From the NCBI GenBank assembly GCA_030621975.1, contig JAUXGQ010000020.1, positions 1 to 10,243 on the forward strand: a DNA stretch of 10,243 nucleotides, written 5' to 3'. Position 1 is the stretch's first letter, and every line of letters starts with the position of its first letter. The notes beneath the pieces were generated by a model, which made no database searches, had not been told where the DNA came from, and saw nothing but the letters and a program-made list of their open reading frames with translations. This DNA is from Gammaproteobacteria bacterium (lineage in GTDB: Bacteria; Pseudomonadota; Gammaproteobacteria; Chromatiales; Chromatiaceae). A program made the position numbers and the translations under genes. This document shows, in pieces, positions 6,174 to 10,243 of this stretch.

Positions 6174-7247
6174 TCAGTCGAAACTCCTTAAGGCCAGACC
6201 ACATGCGATCATCAGAGACGGTGCATCGTTGCTCAATGCCTGGGGCTTGACACGGGAAGACACCGACATACTGGCAAACGGATTGGCGATGGTTGCCGCG
6301 GTGCCCATTTTCTCTTCGATCATCTCGTCCAGCCCGGGAATCGAGGCGCAGCCACCGGCCAGGACGATCTGGTCTACTCGGTTATAGGTGCTCGAGGAAT
6401 AGAAAAACTGCAGCGAACGGCTTACCTGCTGAGCCACGGCCTCTTTGAAGGGCTCCAATACCTCCGGAACATAGTTGTCCGGCAGTCCCCCCTGGCGTTT
6501 GGCCATACCCGCTTCCTCGCGGGACAGGCCGTAGCGGCGCTGAATCTCTTCGGTGAGCTGCAGGCCACCGAAATTCTGTTCGCGGGTATAGATGATCCGA
6601 TTGTCATGCAGGACGTTTAGCGTGGTGGTGGTGGCACCGATATCCGCTACGGCTACGGTCTTTTCCTTGCCTTGCTCCGGAAGCTGTTCCAAAAGCTGAC
6701 CGCAGGCGGTCTCCATTGCGTAGGCCTCGACGTCCACGACCGCAGCCGCCAACCCGGCCAGATCCAAGGCAGCTACACGGTCATCCACGTTTTCGCTCCG
6801 CGATGCGGCGAGCAGTACATCAACCATCTCAGGATTTTTCTCCGATGGCCCCTGGACCTCAAAATCCAGATTTACTTCCTCCAACGGATAAGGGATGTAC
6901 TGATCCGCCTCGAGCTCTATCTGCGTCTCCATCTCCGTATCCGAGAGAGACGCTGGCATGGGGATGATCTTGGTGATTACGGCGGAGCCGGATACCGCCA
7001 CCACGGCGCGCTTGGCGCGACTGCCGGAACGACGCAACACATTCTGGATGGCTTCGCCCACCGCCTCCACACTCGCGATGTTTTTCTCCACTACCGCATT
7101 GGGCGGCAGGGGCTCGACGGCATAGGCCTCAACCCGATAGCTCACGTCAGAACGACCGTTCGTCTTGCTCAGTTCCAGCAGCTTGACGGTGGTCGTGCTG
7201 ATATCCAAGCCAACCGTCTGGGGGTATTTGGGTCCAAAAGACAACAT
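6174..7247 (-). CDS. pilM: Type IV pilus assembly actin-like ATPase PilM
   Basis: A 357-residue cytoplasmic protein of the actin/FtsA fold that binds the PilN tail at the inner membrane. Nucleotide-site motifs are visible: phosphate-1 GLDISTTTVK (13-22), phosphate-2 ADIGATTTTL (201-210), and the adenosine motif VLAGGCASIPGL (295-306). The family stretch LEADQYIPYPLEEVNLDF (112-129) is also present. It is the first gene of the pilMNOPQ operon. The start at 7247 gives MLSFGPKYPQTVGLDIS, a usual family N terminus, but no good ribosome site precedes it: the closest purine run, GGGAAAG, is 9 bases or more upstream. A candidate promoter lies about 67 bases upstream in the AT-rich part of the divergent region shared with ponA. 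Confidence 0.97.
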   Translation of the reverse strand: MLSFGPKYPQTVGLDISTTTVKLLELSKTNGRSDVSYRVEAYAVEPLPPNAVVEKNIASVEAVGEAIQNVLRRSGSRAKRAVVAVSGSAVITKIIPMPASLSDTEMETQIELEADQYIPYPLEEVNLDFEVQGPSEKNPEMVDVLLAASRSENVDDRVAALDLAGLAAAVVDVEAYAMETACGQLLEQLPEQGKEKTVAVADIGATTTTLNVLHDNRIIYTREQNFGGLQLTEEIQRRYGLSREEAGMAKRQGGLPDNYVPEVLEPFKEAVAQQVSRSLQFFYSSSTYNRVDQIVLAGGCASIPGLDEMIEEKMGTAATIANPFASMSVSSRVKPQALSNDAPSLMIACGLALRSFD

Positions 7248-7320
7248 CTGTTTAGCTTTCCCGGGATATAATGCTCGATACAGGGCAAATTTAAAGGCTT
7301 TTCTAAATTGGACAGTTAAC

Positions 7321-7348
7321 TATATAACAGTAATTAAATTCTTGTGAA
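7321..7348 (-). promoter_or_regulatory. Candidate promoter for the pilMNOPQ operon
   Basis: On the minus strand TTCACA (7348-7343) matches the -35 consensus at 5 of 6 positions. It is followed after 16 bases by TATATA (7326-7321), preceded by TGT, so an extended -10 (TGnTATATA) is also present. A second reading, TATAGT, lies two bases further on. Transcription would start near 7314, about 67 bases before pilM. The surrounding 7290-7400 is markedly more AT-rich than the genes. Confidence 0.5.
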
Positions 7349-7609
7349 GCTTTTTTCCAAAATTAGGTCTGATTTTAGGCATCCGCAACAAAAAATGGCT
7401 AATCGAGGCAGATTTTCCAGTTAATCCACGCCGGTGGAACACAGGATTGTTGCGTCTGCGCAACTGACGATGGGATAACCAGCCCCTTTACGAGATTGAA
7501 CCTGACATCCCCCCGACATCCGCTTTTTCGCGCCGGGATAGCCCTAAATCCGACAGGCCTCCAAGAGCCGGCGTAATTCAACCGGCATTTGGCGAATTTA
7601 GCGTCCGCT

Positions 7610-7638
7610 TTGACTATGACTTGAGCCCAATTTATTCT
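7610..7638 (+). promoter_or_regulatory. Candidate sigma-70 promoter for ponA
   Basis: TTGACT (7610-7615, 5 of 6 to the -35 consensus) is followed after exactly 17 bases by TATTCT (7633-7638, 4 of 6). Transcription would begin near 7645, only about 18 bases before the GTG at 7663 and 30 before the ATG at 7675. Spacing and position fit well. Confidence 0.55.
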
Positions 7639-7674
7639 CCCCCCACTACGCAGTAGAAAAATGTGATACAGCGC

Positions 7675-10083
7675 ATGAAGTGGATAACCAGACTCGTTAA
7701 GTACGGATTGATTCTCACCGTCACCGGAGCCCTGCTGGGGATTGGTGTCTTATTGGCGGCATACCTCTACCTCGAACCCGGTCTGCCCTCCATTGAGCAC
7801 CTCAAGGACGTCCGGCTGCAGGTCCCCCTCAGGGTCTACAGCCGCGACGATAAATTTATTGCGGAATTCGGGGAGAAGCGGCGCATCGCGTTGACCTTCG
7901 ATGAGATTCCGGAGCCGCTCGTGCAGGCATTTCTGGCCGCCGAGGACGACCGATTTTTCGAGCATCCAGGAGTGGATTACCAGGGCCTGGCGCGCGCTGC
8001 CACCCAACTGCTGCTGACCGGTAAACGCCGACAGGGCGGCAGCACCATCACCATGCAGGTCGCGCGTAACTTTTTCCTCAGTCGGGAGAAGACCTTCGCG
8101 CGCAAGCTCAACGAGATCTTTCTGGCCTTGAAAATCGAGCGTGAACTGAGCAAGCGGGAAATCCTCGAGCTCTATGTGAACAAGATCTATCTCGGCAACC
8201 GGGCCTATGGGGTAGGCTCGGCCGCCCAGGTTTACTATGGCGCACCGGTCAACGAGTTAAGCCTGGCGCAGATCGCAATGATCGCAGGACTTCCCAAGGC
8301 GCCTTCTCGGATCAACCCCATCGCTAACCCTACACGGGCCCTGGTGCGGCGGGACTATGTCCTGGGACGCATGCTCAAACTGGGTTTCATTACTCCGGAG
8401 CAGTATGAAACGGCCATGCCTGAACCGGTCACGGCCGCTCTGCATGCCCCCTCCACGCAACTCGACGCCCCCTACGTGGCGGAATTGGCCCGGGCCGAAC
8501 TGGTCGATCGTTTTGGCAACGAGGCCTATACGGCGGGATACACCGCATATACAAGCGTCGACAGCCGATTGCAGCAGGCCGCCACCCAGGCGATACGTGC
8601 AGCGCTGCTCGAATATGACCAGCGCCACGGATACCGCGGACCCGAGCAGCGTGCCCTGCTCGACCCCGAGACCACGGAAGCTGACTGGGACAACCTGCTT
8701 TCAGATCGAAAAACCGTTGGTGGTCTAAAACCGGGACTGGTAACCGAAGTGGCAGATACGTCCGCCAGCATCTATCTCGGAAAAGGCCAAAGCGTTCAGA
8801 TCGACTGGCAAGGCCTCTCCTGGGCCAGACCCTTCGTGGACGAAGACCGACGCGGGTCCAAGCCCAAGGCGGCCGGGGATCTGCTTGCACCGGGCGATCT
8901 CATTCGCGCGTCCCCGCAGACCGACCAGGACGGAAACAGTTATTGGCGTCTTGCGCAGATACCGACGGTGGAAGGCGCGCTGGTATCCCTGGATCCCAAG
9001 GACGGCGCGATCCTGGCGCTGGTCGGGGGTTTCGATTTCTACAGCAGCAAGTTCAATCGTGCCACCCAGGCCAAACGGCAGCCGGGCTCAGGCTTCAAAG
9101 CCTTTATCTACTCCGCTGCCTTGGAAGCCGGCTTTACAGCCGCAAGTCTGATTAACGATGCGCCAGTGGTGTTCGACGATTCCGCCCTCGAAGACGCCTG
9201 GCGTCCGGAGAACTACAGCGGCAAGTTCTTTGGACCCACCCGCCTGCGCCTGGCGCTCACCAAGTCCCGGAATCTGGTTTCCATACGATTGTTGAGAACG
9301 ATGGGTATCAAGCACGCGGTGCGGCACATCGCCCGCTTCGGGTTCGACCCGAACCGCCTCCCCCGCAACCTGTCCCTCGCCCTGGGCAGCGGTGTCGTTA
9401 CGCCACTGCAGATGGCGGAAGGCTATGCGGTTCTCGCCAACGGTGGCTACCACGTTGAACCTTATTTCATCGACCGCATCGAACTCAATCAGGAGGGCGT
9501 GGTGTATCAGGCCGACCCGGTCCGGGTTTGCGACGACTGTGAAAAGGACACCACAGGGGAGGACAGCCCACCCTATGCGCCCCGCGTTATCACGCGCCAG
9601 AACCGGTACCTGATGAACTCCATGATGCGGGACGTGATCAGGTACGGGACCGCGAGGCGTGCGCGCTCCCTGGGGCGCAAGGACCTGGCGGGAAAGACCG
9701 GCACCACCAACGATCAGAGAGATGCCTGGTTCAGTGGCTTCAACCCCACGCTGGTGGCGGTGTCCTGGGTTGGTTTCGACTCATCCAAGCCACTGGGCCG
9801 CGGGGAAACCGGCGGCCGGGCCGCGCTGCCTGCGTGGATCTCATTCATGGCTGAGGCCCTCAAAGGTGTGCCTGAACAGCGGCTGGAAGTGCCCGATGAC
9901 ATGATCACCGTGCGTATCGACCCGAGAACAGGCGAACGCGCCGGCATCGATCAGGGAAATGCCATATTCGAAGTGTTTCGAAGCGAGTTTGCGCCCAAGG
10001 CGATCGCCAGAACGAGCCAGGGACTCACAGCCTCCCCCACCACCCCGTTTACGGGGCCGGATCAAACCGAGGATCCGTTTTAG
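7675..10083 (+). CDS. mrcA: Penicillin-binding protein 1A (class A, bifunctional)
   Basis: A bifunctional peptidoglycan glycosyltransferase and DD-transpeptidase (ponA/mrcA family), anchored in the inner membrane. Residues are counted from the upstream GTG at 7663; subtract 4 for the ATG. A single membrane helix spans about 14-37. The GT51 domain (about 55-230) has catalytic Glu94 in EDDRFFEHPGVD, then QGGSTITMQVARN and the NKIYLGNRAYGVG segment. An OB-like insert covers about 320-430. The transpeptidase domain has the SxxK serine in GSGFK (Ser476), SRN (535-537) as SxN, and KTGTT (678-682). A CDDC pair (623-626) corresponds to CPEC in the E. coli protein. At 802 residues it is shorter than E. 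coli PBP1A (850), mainly because the insert after the CxxC is missing. I prefer ATG 7675 because MKWITRLVKYGLIL aligns with the E. coli start; GTG 7663 would add 4 residues. Neither has a clear ribosome site. It diverges from pilM, as mrcA does from hofM. Confidence 0.97.
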   Translation: MKWITRLVKYGLILTVTGALLGIGVLLAAYLYLEPGLPSIEHLKDVRLQVPLRVYSRDDKFIAEFGEKRRIALTFDEIPEPLVQAFLAAEDDRFFEHPGVDYQGLARAATQLLLTGKRRQGGSTITMQVARNFFLSREKTFARKLNEIFLALKIERELSKREILELYVNKIYLGNRAYGVGSAAQVYYGAPVNELSLAQIAMIAGLPKAPSRINPIANPTRALVRRDYVLGRMLKLGFITPEQYETAMPEPVTAALHAPSTQLDAPYVAELARAELVDRFGNEAYTAGYTAYTSVDSRLQQAATQAIRAALLEYDQRHGYRGPEQRALLDPETTEADWDNLLSDRKTVGGLKPGLVTEVADTSASIYLGKGQSVQIDWQGLSWARPFVDEDRRGSKPKAAGDLLAPGDLIRASPQTDQDGNSYWRLAQIPTVEGALVSLDPKDGAILALVGGFDFYSSKFNRATQAKRQPGSGFKAFIYSAALEAGFTAASLINDAPVVFDDSALEDAWRPENYSGKFFGPTRLRLALTKSRNLVSIRLLRTMGIKHAVRHIARFGFDPNRLPRNLSLALGSGVVTPLQMAEGYAVLANGGYHVEPYFIDRIELNQEGVVYQADPVRVCDDCEKDTTGEDSPPYAPRVITRQNRYLMNSMMRDVIRYGTARRARSLGRKDLAGKTGTTNDQRDAWFSGFNPTLVAVSWVGFDSSKPLGRGETGGRAALPAWISFMAEALKGVPEQRLEVPDDMITVRIDPRTGERAGIDQGNAIFEVFRSEFAPKAIARTSQGLTASPTTPFTGPDQTEDPF

Positions 10084-10149
10084 TCTCGTAGTCTGTCAGT
10101 CTTTTGCAAAATGAAAAAGAATGTAACGCGAGTAACGCATCAGCATCAT
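10084..10149 (+). other. Short non-coding tail after ponA
   Basis: Between the ponA stop and the REP pair there is no gene and no good classical terminator. Visible are a perfect 10-base palindrome TTTTGCAAAA (10102-10111) and a tandem GTAACGC copy (GTAACGC-GA-GTAACGC, about 10123-10138). Neither suggests a function. Confidence 0.4.
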
Positions 10150-10223
10150 GTAGGCTGGGGCTTGCCCCAGCTTTTCTGCGTACTGGCTCGCGAAACAAAG
10201 AGCTGGGGCGAGCCCCAGCCTAC
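10150..10223. repeat. Inverted pair of REP sequences (REPIN/BIME-like)
   Basis: Two GTAG-headed palindromes face each other. The left one, 10150-10171, is GTAG followed by GCTGGGGC-TT-GCCCCAGC. The right one, 10202-10223, is the same on the opposite strand with loop TC instead of TT. They are separated by a 30-base spacer, and the outer ends are complementary over the full 22 bases except at the loop, so the whole unit can form one long hairpin or two small ones. The left hairpin is followed by TTTTCTG, so it may also end the ponA transcript. GTAG next to a hairpin, present as an inverted pair, is the described form of REP doublets mobilised by RAYT transposases; no transposase is in this window. 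Confidence 0.75.
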
Positions 10224-10243
10224 CTCTGTAGTTGCAGCCATAC

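Larger units (their letters stand above)
7248..7662. other. Divergent intergenic region between pilM and ponA
   Basis: These 415 bases lie between the two divergent starts. The pilM-proximal half is AT-rich and holds the candidate pil promoter; the ponA-proximal end holds the candidate ponA promoter. Between them, about 7350-7605, I see only short symmetric elements: GTTGCG/CGCAAC with a 4-base loop at 7449-7464, and GCCGG/CCGGC at 7567-7571 and 7582-7586. A 60-codon minus-strand reading frame (7399-7581) has no recognisable features and I do not call it a gene. The region is longer than two divergent core promoters need, so operators are possible but not identifiable by eye. Confidence 0.6.

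Noticed and set aside
7399..7581. 60-residue minus-strand reading frame in the pilM-ponA gap
   Set aside because: No ribosome site, no recognisable domain, composition unlike a real short protein, and it spans the symmetric elements of a regulatory region.
10102..10120. TTTTGCAAAA palindrome as a ponA terminator
   Set aside because: The stem is only A-T rich with a single GC pair step and no adequate loop, so it would be too weak; the REP hairpin at 10154-10171 is a better candidate.

Overview
The window looks like a gammaproteobacterial chromosome of moderate to high GC. It carries the conserved block pilM-pilN-pilO-pilP-pilQ-aroK-aroB-(damX-like) on the minus strand, with the class A penicillin-binding protein gene (ponA/mrcA, PBP1A) reading away from it on the plus strand. 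This is the same order as Escherichia coli mrcA / hofMNOPQ / aroK / aroB / damX. The proteins resemble free-living gammaproteobacteria with functional type IV pili; I cannot name the genus from sequence alone.

Layout, left to right. 1-225: N-terminal 75 codons of a DamX-like AAA ATPase, cut by the window edge. 226-471: a gene-poor gap holding two adjacent repeat elements, an imperfect palindrome with inverted ends (about 245-395) and a GTAG-headed REP-like hairpin (403-475) that supplies the aroB stop codon. 472-1557 aroB and 1608-2147 aroK, consecutive in name but not in step in the shikimate pathway. 2148-2256: a short gap with a candidate aroK promoter and an intrinsic-terminator-like hairpin almost touching the aroK start. 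2257-7247: the compact five-gene pilus assembly operon pilQ-pilP-pilO-pilN-pilM, with spacings from 18 bases down to an overlap. 7248-7662: a divergent intergenic region of 415 bases with a candidate promoter for each side. 7675-10083: ponA. 10084-10243: a non-coding tail with an inverted pair of REP sequences.

How the genes work together: PilM (cytoplasmic, actin-like) docks on the PilN N-terminal tail; PilN and PilO form an inner-membrane and periplasmic dimer; the lipoprotein PilP links them to the outer-membrane secretin PilQ. AroK and AroB make aromatic amino acid precursors. PBP1A polymerises and cross-links peptidoglycan, and DamX-like proteins act at the division site, so the locus mixes envelope-spanning machines, wall synthesis and core metabolism.

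I found no undescribed multi-gene system here. The genes are conventional. The points worth a second look are the repeats, the aroK leader and the start-codon questions.
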